Part shown: positions 1 to 9,686 of the stretch, piece after piece
How the letters are laid out: each line of letters opens with the position of its first letter
Numbering within the stretch: the stretch's first letter is position 1
Source: Bradysia coprophila
Taxonomy: Eukaryota; Arthropoda; Insecta; Diptera; Sciaridae
Length of the DNA stretch: 64,000 bases
Direction: 5' to 3'
NCBI RefSeq assembly: GCF_014529535.1
Contig: NC_050736.1
Coordinates: 2,542,001-2,606,000, forward strand
Translations under genes and position numbers: made by a program
Notes under the pieces: model-generated
What the model was told of the DNA's origin: nothing
What the model saw: the letters and a program-made list of their open reading frames with translations, nothing else
Databases searched by the model: none

Positions 1-1147
1 TGAGCTCGCTCAAATTGCGAATTACAGCTACAATCGTTTCAGGTTGCAGCAATTTCCTGCACGCAATCTTCAGCTGTATCAATCGACTGTCGCGAAGTTG
101 AGATAATTCTGAAATGTTCACGTCAAATTCACAGAACATCGACAGCAAATTTTGAGTAACTGTAAGACGAGTCAGATTTTTGAATCGTGCGATGCTGGCT
201 ACCGCATCATTTATTTCTGAAAATCCCAGTGTTAGTTCCAACAAATTTTCCACAGGAACATTATTCAATATCATGATATCTGATGCCACTTTGTCGCTAT
301 GGTCAAACGTCAGTCTTTTCAGTTTTTTCAAATTTGCCAACGCTTCAGTGTTACAGACTTTTGTTTCGCTTAATCGTAGTCCAAGCGTTTCCAAATCCAC
401 CAAATATGAAATAAATGTCAAATCTATCTCGGAGAGAAATGTGCCACCAACTAAGAAATCCATGTTCAACTCTGTAAGCTTTGAATGAGTTTCGAAAAAT
501 GTTTCCAACCGCGAAAACTGAATGCCGTTGGTCAATTGCACACGGTCTGATAATATCCGCAAATTGGGGAAATTGAAGCCAGAAAGGTGAAAAGGACCTT
601 GGTAAGCCACCATTTTTAGTTCCACCAATTCTTTACATCCAGAAAGCAATGCCCGTGTGTCTGTCGGTGAAATGTCTGTGTACAGCCATATCTTCTTAAC
701 TTTGGTCATTAGCCTTACAGCTGAAGGTGGTAAAGGTCGCTTTCTACTATCCAAGAGAGTTACACCTTGTAGTGTATCCTTGCAATATCTCTCCAAGCAA
801 TCAAAAACTTTTCGCATGTTAGCGGAAGACAAATATCCCATTATATCCATAATGGCAGCATCATGAAATAGATCCCCAAAACATCGTAAGATTCGAGGTT
901 GTTCAGCCATTTTGACACCATACGTGGGTACTACGTATGTCTGATTCTTCCATCGACATTTGAATGCGATGCGAGCGATATTTTGGAATCGTTTGCAGGT
1001 ATCACTCAAGAAACACAGTTCCCATTGTGATGCATACCCGAAAATTTCAATTAAACAATCGTCGTTTAATTGAAGAATGTGGTTAATTTGTCCATTGTCG
1101 GATTCGTTGTCATTGATGTTAGCAAGTATGGCTTGTTGATCAGCCAT
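1..1147 (-). CDS. F-box/leucine-rich-repeat protein, 3' end beyond window
   Basis: One uninterrupted minus-strand frame starts at ATG 1147-1145 and runs off the left edge (about 382 residues visible). It is probably the substrate-binding subunit of an SCF ubiquitin ligase. Residues about 19-60 read as an F-box (LNDDCLIEIFGYASQWEL, then a Cys-Lys-Arg-Phe turn). From about residue 130 leucine-rich repeats follow, with patterns such as LVELKMV, LTELNMDF and LETLGLRL at 22-28 residue spacing. A second in-frame Met at 910 is too far inside to be the start because it would remove the F-box. The family is large in insects and the substrate cannot be predicted. It is divergent from the SOD-like gene, with about 1.2 kb between the two start codons. 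The end is missing only because of the window limit. Confidence 0.8.
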   Translation of the reverse strand, partial: MADQQAILANINDNESDNGQINHILQLNDDCLIEIFGYASQWELCFLSDTCKRFQNIARIAFKCRWKNQTYVVPTYGVKMAEQPRILRCFGDLFHDAAIMDIMGYLSSANMRKVFDCLERYCKDTLQGVTLLDSRKRPLPPSAVRLMTKVKKIWLYTDISPTDTRALLSGCKELVELKMVAYQGPFHLSGFNFPNLRILSDRVQLTNGIQFSRLETFFETHSKLTELNMDFLVGGTFLSEIDLTFISYLVDLETLGLRLSETKVCNTEALANLKKLKRLTFDHSDKVASDIMILNNVPVENLLELTLGFSEINDAVASIARFKNLTRLTVTQNLLSMFCEFDVNISELSQLRDSRLIQLKIACRKLLQPETIVAVIRNLSEL

Positions 1148-2375
1148 TATGTCGAGAAAAATCTAAAATTTTCGTACTTGAAATTCTACAGTAAAACCAG
1201 GCACATATGGCTCAGACAATTAAACTGTATACAATACCACTTTCAATGCGTTTTGACTTAGAATAGGTTTTCTCGCCAGATGGCGACGGAACTCGGTACA
1301 CATTCGTGGATATTGACGCTTTAGTTTCATTGGATTTAGTAAGTTGTATGGATGAAATGGCACGAAATTTGAATTTCACAAAAGCAGAGATCATACTCCT
1401 TTTCGTACAGTCATGTTAAACAGTGAATAGTTAATGTATGTAGCAAATTATCTATCGGCCTATTCGACATTAAGCGTTATCGACATTTATGCATCCTTTA
1501 TTTAAGCGTCCCACATACAAGAATTAGTTGTAGAATTGCACGACTCAGCCACTTAAAAGTCAAACAGATTACCCAATGTAATTATATATTATTTTAACTG
1601 ATGACACAGGGCTGGACTACCAACGACCTTTTGCTAATAAAACAAAATACACTCCCTGGTTTGCATTGGAATTATATTTCATATAATTTGAATTTAAGCT
1701 CATCTATTGTCGATTGCAAATGTTTAAAGACCTGCGTGCATCCAGTTCGGGCCTGTCATGACAGTACAAATATATGTATGATTACACTAAGCTTTATGTA
1801 CAATTAAATCTATGTCGCATATATGCATTTGCTGAACGATACTTCCACATTTTAATGACAAGATTCGTTCCATTTGAATGATCGCACATCACGTACGGTT
1901 TGCCTGTAAAATCATTTAACGTTGTAACCACCTTGCGAAGTTCATCGATCGTTGGAGCAACACAAGATCATAGCTCATTGAGTAGACATAGTTTCAAAAT
2001 TTCCTCCGAAATTGGCCAAACAGTTCAACAATTTTAATTCACAACGTTACAACGTAGTCATTAAATTTGTGAGATTGCAAAAAAAAAATAATTGTCTACT
2101 GTTGAAGCCTGACTTACGATACGCATTTTTGTTTTAGTGTTGTTTGCGATTGATAGTTGAACAGTTCATAAAAACAGTTTTTCCAAAAAAATTATTTGGT
2201 ATGTTAAATATTTAGAATTATTATCACAGTGGGATCGCTCTTAATGAGTGTGGAATTTCAGTGAAAGTTGTTTAAACTCGTACACAGAACGATTTCGATT
2301 TTGTTGTTAAAATGCTTCCTTTTCCGCTTGTAGATCTCTAACGTTAAACTCATTTTCATATAACATTTGACCAAA
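1148..2375. other. Intergenic region between divergent genes
   Basis: This stretch holds the promoters of the F-box gene (-) and the SOD-like gene (+); no core promoter motif was clear enough to call. A short open stretch on the plus strand at about 1271-1419 begins after an acceptor-like AG and reads as sensible protein (for example YTFVDIDALVSLDLV), ending in TAA. It has no start or partner exon and could be a chance frame or an exon relic. Confidence 0.4.
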
Positions 2376-3194
2376 ATGCTGCGAAAGATATGTATTCACG
2401 GTATTGTCTACTCGTTCTTCCTACTTACAATTTCTGCACAAGAAAATAAGCTACTCGACAATCTTGAAAGCGAAGTGGAAATCATTACTGGGAAAGAGCC
2501 AACGGGAAAAATGTTGATGCCATTTCATCACAGACCCTACGCATACCCACTGATTGTTCAGCCAGTGAACGTATGTAGTAAATATACTTCGGCTTTTCAA
2601 TCAGCAATTTTTTGTGTGTGTATAATTCTTCACTTCAGCCACTACCAATATACAGAGCATCAGCGAACCTAGTCGGTGACAATGCTGAAAGCGGTCCAAA
2701 TGGTATTATAATTTTCAGACAATGGAGTTCGTCTGATCCCGTGATGGTCACTATAAACGCAACCGGATTTACCGTCGGAAAACATGCTGTTCACATACAC
2801 GCTTATGGTGATCTGAAAGAAGGATGTAAATCAACCGGACCGCATGTTCGCAATATATTGGTGAGATTAATGAGTTCGGGTTTTTTTTTTGAACTCGGTA
2901 GAAGATAACAATTTCGTACACCACACATAGATAGGTAACGTTGAAGTGAAAGAGGGAGGCAAATTGGAAATCACATTCCACAGTCCGTATCTAACGCTTT
3001 TCGGACCGAAAGGGATTGTTGGCCGTTCGATTGTGATTCATGAAAAGCCGATCGAATTTAATCGGTTTCCAGATATTTATGGCATTCCTATTACACCGAC
3101 CGTTAACGGGGCACCGTTTCAAGCTGAGGAACAAAGTGTTGGAGCGGTATTGGCATGTGGAATTATAACAATTACAGATAATTCACATCCGTAA
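2376..3194 (+). CDS. Rsod: Secreted Cu/Zn-superoxide-dismutase-like protein without zinc loop
   Basis: Three exons: 2376-2570, 2639-2860 and 2931-3194, with GT-AG introns (68 and 70 bp), giving about 226 residues. The N-terminus is hydrophobic (YSFFLLTISA), so probably a signal peptide. A TTG nine bases upstream is in frame, but the ATG is the better start. Against the SOD family, the copper-ligand motif HxH is present (AVHIHAYGD), as are a third His (GPH) and a fourth (VIHEK), and the two disulfide cysteines (EGC, ACG). The stretch that normally holds the zinc-binding His/His/Asp is absent: exon 2 ends just after GPHVRNIL and exon 3 resumes at IGNVEVKEGG. The active-site Arg before the ACG motif is replaced (GAVLACG). 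This matches the insect Related-to-SOD type; activity is doubtful. AATAAA lies near 3245. Confidence 0.85.
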
Positions 3195-3416
3195 ATTAGA
3201 TGCTGGTGTAGAGGTAACTTTGTAATCTTGATTTGTTTAGAAGAAATAAATTTTTTGGTAAAATTTGTAATGTTGGTCGTCTTATTATGCTTTCAACAAA
3301 AATGTTGCTGTGCGGAGCTCGTAGTTTGTTCTTTTAAAAAAATGTGTTCTAAAAGTCACTGACTTTGTTTAGTTATTACGAAGTACAGGAAGTAGTGTAG
3401 TCTAAGGTATAGTCAC

Positions 3417-3485
3417 CAGAGAAATGATAACAGAGGGCGTTGCTGCCGCCTCACCGGCGCAGCGTCGTCTGTTATCATTTCTCTG
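3417..3485. mobile_element. 69-bp palindromic hAT-type MITE with 8-bp target duplication
   Basis: The terminal inverted repeat starts CAGAGAAATGATAACAGA and is mirrored exactly at the other end. It is flanked on both sides by ATAGTCAC (3409-3416 and 3486-3493). An 8-bp duplication with CAG-starting ends is the hAT pattern. The core is GC-rich and itself partly palindromic. It lies about 220 bp after the SOD-like stop codon. At 69 bp it is close to just two terminal repeats. Confidence 0.85.
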
Positions 3486-3855
3486 ATAGTCACAGTACGG
3501 CACTGATTTTAATACATAAAAAATTGCTTTAAAAATTGAATGTCTTTGCCTGCAAGAGTAGCAAAACGAAACAACGGCTCGTAAACAATTTCTATTATTA
3601 CATTGAATGAAGGCAATATTAATTTCGCTGAAAATGTTCCCATGCAGCCGTAATTGCAGTTCTATTTATTTAGTTGCTTTGTACACACAGTAAAATCAAA
3701 GTCTATTTGAACAACTTCAATTTTTTACGGATTATGCAATTTACATTTCAGAATGTTCTTTTCGGCTCTCTATAAATTGTTTCAATGTACAGTCATTTCT
3801 TCAGTTCCCTATCAGAAGTCAAGTTGTCAAGTACTTCAATTCAACAAATAAGATA

Positions 3856-6534
3856 ATGACTCTGAGAGCTTTGATGCGACTATTCACTCTGTTTCAATTC
3901 GCTTTGATTGCAAATTGTGTGGAAAGTGACGTTGTCGAGGCTGTAAAGGCTTTATTCAAAGAAATAAATAAACCACTGCAACCAGTGGCAGTAACATGTT
4001 GGAGTGTGGGTCAGTGAAAGGAAATTTTCATTGACTTATATGCATAACGATATCAACATTACAGATGCATCTGTGAGTTTCGTTCGCTCCATCTCGAGTT
4101 CTCAAGACTATCGGATAAGTATTTTTAACGATGAAGAATTTGAATTTTCAAACGTTGAACCCTATCAAGGCAATGTGTTTATCGTTGATATACGTTGTCC
4201 GAATATTCAACGAATTATCAATCAGGTAAGCTTAGGTTCCGACGTCGCAATGAAGGTAATTTGAATCTGTGAACTCACTTTATAGACTGACTATCTCTCT
4301 GGCGTAAATATTAGGATGGTAGTGATTGACTCGCTGACTGTGACAACCGATGTAAGTATTTTATAATGTCAGCTAATAGGTAGTGTTACTCCGTGTATCG
4401 GGGTAGAGTGGCACAAATTATTATCGTAATTCTAATTTTTTAACATTAAATATGCAAACGATGAGTAAGAAACTATTGTCCAAGTTCCAAGTGTTTATGA
4501 CTATGTTCGTTCTCTACATAAATGAGTCACCCGATTTAGCCTGGTCCATTGAGTACATAGAGACTAAATAGATTAAAATAAGAAAATGTTAACTTAAGCA
4601 TAAAACTTTTAAGATTTTTCGTTGTCTAGGGCGTTCTTATGCAGTTCTTACAATTTTTAAATATTGCAGGTGAACACAATGCAAGAGAAGATGTTAGATC
4701 TGTTTAAGGACTCAGCGGTTCTACCAAACAGTGAAGTTTTTTTCATAACTAGAGCTGACAATAAAACTTATAACTTTGCGGAAGGTACGTCCTTACTGTA
4801 GCGGCCTCAAATAATTTAATCTTAGAGAACTCACTTTGCAGTATATAGAAGTGCTATCAATCAGCCGCTGATTGTGGAGACGTTTTTGACGACTTCTCTA
4901 AGCGATAGTCACGGATTAACTAGGATTAGTAGACGACGCAGCTTAAATGGAATCGAATTGAGAGCCTCAATGGTTGTCACAAACAATGATTCTCTCAGTC
5001 ATTTAGACGACTATCGGGATAAGCACATCGACACAATCACCAAAGTCTGTTACATCTTAACCAATCATCTCATATCCTATTTGAACGCAACGGTGTCGTA
5101 TTCAATTGTTTCGTCTTGGGGATATGCGGATGCTAATGGGGAATGGAGTGGAATGATAGGACAATTGGTGAGAAATGAGGCGGATCTTGGAGCTACGTCA
5201 TTATTTTTTACGGCAGATCGCGTATCAGTAATACAGTACATTGCAATGCCATCGTCAACTGGTTCCGCTTTTATTTTTCGTGCACCGAAATTATCGTACA
5301 CAGACAATATCTTCTTGCTCCCATTCGATGATTTAGTTTGGATATGTCTGGGATGTTTGGTGTTAATTACAGCAGTATGCTTACTAATTACGGTTTTAGC
5401 GGAAGTGAAACTACAGTCGAACGGTTCACGAGTGAGTTTTTTATTTAAAAAAAAAATGAAATCACCAAAGAGTTCACCTCAGCTTCTTCTTGTATGGACT
5501 TGCTTCACTTATTACCAAACGATTTATTTACTCCATACTAGATCGACACAGATTCTGGATTATTACGAGCCAGATTTAGTGATGTATTTCTGCTAGTCTT
5601 TGGAGCTACTTGTCAACAAGGTTCTAGTGTTACGCCGAGAAGTCATTCATCTCGCATAATTACAATTACAGCATTCGTCGTGCTTATGTTTTTGTAATAT
5701 CAAAACATTGGGATAAAATTAAGCAAAAATTTAAAGAAATGTCTTGAAAGGTACACGAGCTACGCTGCTAACATTGTGGCTCTATTGCAGTCGCCATCAA
5801 GTAAAATAAAATCTTTGAAAGACTTACTCGATTCGAGACTAAAGTTTGGCGTTGACGACACGGTCTTTAACCACTACTATTTTTCTGTAAGTATTGCATC
5901 GCGTTTCGCCCGCGTTATACCATTAAATCTCACCAAGCAATAAACTCGAAACAGCATGCAACCGAACCAGTAAGAAAGAAAATTTATGAACAAAAGGTGC
6001 GAAACAAAGACGGTAGCGAAAACTACATGAACCTGGAGACCGGGATCGAAAATGTTCGGCAAGGATTGTTTGCATTCCACACCGAGAGTGGTGTCGGCTA
6101 CAAAATCATTGGCGAAACATTTTATGAAGACGAGAAGTGTGGATTGAGGGAAATTAAATATCTGGACGTAATCGATCCGTGGTATGCAATTCAAAAGAAT
6201 TCTTCGTATTTGGAGCTGTTCAAGACAGGGTTTGTGTCTAATGTGGTGTTCGACTAGACTTGTTGGGTTTATTATCGTTCTGTGTAGATTAATGAGAATC
6301 AATGAACACGGCCTACAAGAGAGAGAAAACATTCGACTGTACACGAGAAAGCCGCAGTGTTCTGGAGGTGGAGGACATTTCGTCACAGCGAGTTTAGTCG
6401 ACACTGGACCAGCAATGTTGGTCTTGGTTTATGGATATGTTGTTGCTATAATGTTCTTGATATCGGAAATTTTAGTGAAAAGACTTTTCAGAAATTCAAA
6501 GCCTCAATGCGAGTTTTTGAGATGTAAGAAATGA
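3856..6534 (+). CDS. Ionotropic receptor, Ir75-like
   Basis: Nine exons fit GT-AG splicing and frame: 3856-4009, 4065-4225, 4286-4351, 4670-4784, 4842-5431, 5542-5693, 5751-5886, 5955-6229 and 6288-6534. The product is a variant ionotropic glutamate receptor, a ligand-gated cation channel of sensory neurons. Order: an N-terminal part with a VTCWS motif; ligand-binding lobe S1 (IDTITKVCYILTNHL, SWGY, ADLGATSLFFTADR); TM1 (VWICLGCLVLITAVCLL); the pore region with FGATCQQGS; TM2 ending in SYAANIVALLQS; lobe S2 (GLFAFHTESGVGYK, EDEKCGL, DPWYAIQKNSSY); and TM3 (MLVLVYGYVVAIMFLISEIL). These blocks are those of the Ir75 acid-sensing subfamily. The weakest junction is intron 5 (5432-5541): without it the frame stops at 5594-5596, while splicing restores SDVFLLVFGATCQQGS. 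The gene is tail to tail with LAMTOR2. Confidence 0.87.
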
Positions 6535-6864
6535 TTTCTCTTGCAATCCTGTGTAGGTCTTGAACACAATTTGATTTTCAAACTCAGCAGGAGTTTGTTA
6601 ATAAAGAAATCATTCGCTTAGCGTTGAACTTACCTCTTTAATGCATCATTAACACCAGGTCAATTGCTTGAGTAGTCATTTTTTTGAAGACAATTTCCCA
6701 ACGATTTAACGGCAGTCAACTTCAGCAGAATTGAACAATTGTGTGGCCCATTTGATAGCAACTTTAATTCTTTCTTTCCACATCATTTACACTCATTCGA
6801 AATACGTTTCGTATAAAATATCGACATAAAACATTTTCATGTAATTAAACATCAGCTGACGGCT
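6535..6864. other. Spacer between convergent genes
   Basis: About 330 bp between the stop codons of the Ir75-like gene (+) and LAMTOR2 (-). It can hold both 3' UTRs. I see no other feature. Confidence 0.6.
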
Positions 6865-7370
6865 TTAAGATGTAGCAATTTCTTTCAATGGTCCTTCTAA
6901 ATAACTGGCAAGTGCGGCTGCTTTCTGTTTCAACAGACCAAGGCCCACTGTTTCTTTGGCATACAAGCACAGGAGCAGATTCGAAACCTAATCGAAAATA
7001 AATTTTATTGCAAGTGTCTGCAGTCAATCAACCACTTAATGCTTCACACATACCTGCGTTATGGCAACATGTCCATTCTCACACTGCAACAAAACGAATT
7101 GAAGTCTGTCCTCTCGAAATGCATTACGGCCGTGTTTCTCATAAGCTGACCAAACGTTACTGGCTATCGCCGATGTGGTCATCGCATCTCGATCACCATA
7201 TCCTGAATATGCCAATAAAGCCCCTTCCATGTTAAGCAATCTGCAATTGATGATAAGGGGTGAGTCAGGGACACATTTTCAATTTATAATTCGTCATCGT
7301 ACAATGTGTTCTGAACACCACCAGTGTTCGCCTGTCCCAGCACTTGGGTGAGGGCCTTTGGCTTGAGCAT
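6865..7370 (-). CDS. Lamtor2: Ragulator complex subunit LAMTOR2 (roadblock/LC7 domain)
   Basis: Three exons on the minus strand: 7370-7303, 7240-7054 and 6987-6865, about 125 residues, the normal family length. The product is a subunit of the Ragulator scaffold that anchors Rag GTPases and mTORC1 to the lysosome surface and pairs with LAMTOR3. The protein begins [20 protein letters not shown], continues with [17 protein letters not shown] and [14 protein letters not shown], then [20 protein letters not shown], and ends [11 protein letters not shown]. This is recognisable from end to end as LAMTOR2. Exon 1 is short (68 bp) and ends in phase 2. The introns are about 62 and 66 bp. The gene is head to head with SMIM12, about 1.2 kb apart. 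Confidence 0.96.
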
Positions 7371-8547
7371 TTTATGAAATTACTCCTTACAAATATTTAT
7401 TTCTTCGATGTTCAAAACTCTCGTTTCTTCGTATTCACAACAATCGTCTTAATACAATGAAAACAAAAAAGAAACTATAAATGACAGTTGGATACGTCGT
7501 TGGACGTAGTACGTAACGTAGCAGTCGTGACGCCGTAACCGCCATAACGAAGAAAATATTTAAAAAAGGAAACCACTCAACAAAAATTGAAGAAGATTTA
7601 AAACCTTTTTGAGCTCGAAGTATTTTCACTTGCTCTCTACAAATGAGAAGATATGATCAGCAACAAGAAAGCGGGAACAACACTATAAAGAAAGGGTGTA
7701 AACTTGTGGAGGTCTACAAGTTACTCTTCTTCTTCTTCTTCTTTTTCGGCCTGTTTCTGTCCACTGCTGGACGTAGGCCTCCCCAATTCTTTTCCATTCC
7801 GAACGATTAGTTGCCACTTGTTGCCAATTTGCGCCTGCAATTCTCTTTATACCATTACTCCATTTCTCTGGTGGTCTACCTCTAGGTCGTGTTTTAGGTG
7901 GTCTCCAGTTCATGATCTTTTTGGTCCAACGTTCGTCCGTCCTTCTTGCAATATGTCCCGCCCAGCTCCACTTTAAAGATGCTATTCTTTCCATGACATC
8001 AACGACTTTTGTTTGTACAAGTTACAGTCTTGGTTAATACAAGATTCTGAAAGAACCATGACTTTGACCGACCTATAATATTATTTGGGCTACGTTACAT
8101 TCTACACGACATTATATTGGGTGTTTCCGATGGTTTTCACATTATTTTTCTGCTGATGATACCTTGACTAGAAAAACTTCTGTTCTGTTTACAAAATTCA
8201 GCGCAGGGCAAGCATGCGTAATTGTAAGGACAGCTGACAAATAGAGTATTATTTTGTAGGGAAAATATTATATTTCGAAAATATTTTTTTCACCAACATT
8301 TGTACACTGTCAAGTTTCTGTCCTCTACTTAGAGCACTACTCATGCTTGATGTTCGTTGATGTTACCGTATAGTCGTTTTATATTTTGTGTTGGACATAA
8401 ACAAGTGGTAAAGCCAATTTTGTATAAGTATGAGAAATGTCAAAGACTGAATGTCAACACTGTCATCTGTTTTTAACCGTGTGTGTGATGCAAATAGTGT
8501 AAATTTGCTGTTAATAATATATCATTTGAGAAAATACAAAATAAATA
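7371..8547. other. Spacer between LAMTOR2 and SMIM12
   Basis: Divergent promoter region. Apart from the retrotransposon tail at 7727-8006 I see no supported feature. A short minus-strand open frame at 7435-7629 has no family resemblance and is treated as chance. Confidence 0.5.
7727..8006 (-). mobile_element. 5'-truncated RTE-like non-LTR retrotransposon tail
   Basis: The minus strand encodes the C-terminal end of an endonuclease-reverse transcriptase: MERIASLKWSWAGHIARR, DERWTKKIMNWRP, GRPPEKW and GEAYVQQWTETG. At its 3' end sits a (GAA)n run (TTC repeats on the plus strand from 7727). The same protein end with the same (GAA)n tail occurs at 31023-32028. Similarity between the copies stops at about 8006 (after GACATCAACGAC), which marks the 5' truncation. 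In this copy the frame reads through the GAA run into a basic tail instead of stopping. Confidence 0.85.
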
Positions 8548-9048
8548 ATGTGGCCCATTGTAATGGCTTTGCTGCGCAGAAATGCAGTATATTTTACATT
8601 GCCATTTGCGGCCGTTGTTGGATTTATTGGATATAATGTCGAGAATCTGATATCGGACAAGTACACACCGTACAGTCGTAAGTTCAGCAATTAGCCTTTG
8701 CAAGGGATTTTATCCATCAAACAATAAGTTTTAACATCTAAAGGATCTAAAGTCTAGATTAAACATTTTCTACATTTTTACCTACATCCTAAGTCTATTT
8801 CCGTTCATTCAATAAACAGACCGGCGTTGTATAACGTCAACTTTTCCTCGAATCGACATCAAAATAGTGATTCAAAGACAAAAATGTTTAATGGTTAACC
8901 TAAACTCATTTCAGAATCCATTCAGGACAACCGTGCTGACAGGCTGGCTGACGATGATATTTTAGCAAATGCAGCCAAAGTTGATAAACTGAAGCTAAAG
9001 GAAAATGTACTTGGTCGGAATCTGTCGCCATCGTTGCAAGCAAAATAA
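8548..9048 (+). CDS. Smim12: Small integral membrane protein 12 homologue
   Basis: Two exons, 8548-8677 and 8915-9048, encode about 87 residues. The protein starts MWPIVMALLRRNAVYFTLPF, has a single membrane segment (about residues 13-30, FTLPFAAVVGFIGYNVE) and a charged C-terminal half with SIQDNRADRLADDDI. The MWP start, the one membrane helix followed by a short polar tail and the length agree with SMIM12, whose function is not established. Each exon is open only in this frame, and the junction (TACAGTC|gtaag ... cag|AATCC) keeps it. AATAAA signals follow at about 9088. Roc2 follows 640 bp downstream on the same strand; nothing suggests co-transcription. Confidence 0.85.
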
Positions 9049-9686
9049 CACCCGTAGTCAATAGACATTACTATGTAAATACCGAGAATAAATAAAGAAA
9101 GCTTAGAAGAAAGGTTGTAGTATTTTCATTCAGACTCATACGGTGTAACTCACTAACAAAAGGAGCAAATCTACAAAATGTAGGTATCCACAAAGGTAAG
9201 TACGCGCTTATTTGAAAAGTGAAATGGTAACAGGGTTTAGGGCTTTAAAAGGTCGGCCAACGTATAGATTGATAAATATCTACGAATATTATGGTGAACC
9301 AACTAAGACTCGCACTAGGTCAAATTCAGTTCTTGGAAAATTTAGCCACAGAAAGTAGTAGTTAACAATGAATTATTCAAAATTCGATCTTCTGAGTAAT
9401 CTCTTTAAGTAATTAGAGCTTGCCGAGTACACATTACTATTAGCATACATCTCATTTTGGCGCCCTTCGATCAAAATAGTCGTTGACTATACCAGTCCAG
9501 TAATACCGTTTTGACATTTGTAGAAAGTGAAAAAGAGCAAAAAGTGTTGTTGTTTTTGGTTTTCGCGTAAATTTGTTCGAAGTCAGGAACCATTGGTTTG
9601 TTTTTACCGTTCAAAAAGGTCATTATTGAATAGTTAAGTTAGTTGGTACTATCATAGATTCTATTAAACTGAACAAAACGAGCACA
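9049..9686. other. Spacer between SMIM12 and Roc2
   Basis: Holds the SMIM12 3' UTR (AATAAA at about 9088) and the Roc2 promoter. No repeat or further frame is supported. Confidence 0.5.

Noticed and set aside
180-866. Plus-strand open frames at the left edge
   Set aside because: They are shadows of the minus-strand F-box/LRR gene, which is open through the whole stretch and has recognisable domains.
5077-6404. Minus-strand frames across the Ir75-like gene
   Set aside because: Antisense shadows of exons whose plus-strand translation matches receptor motifs.
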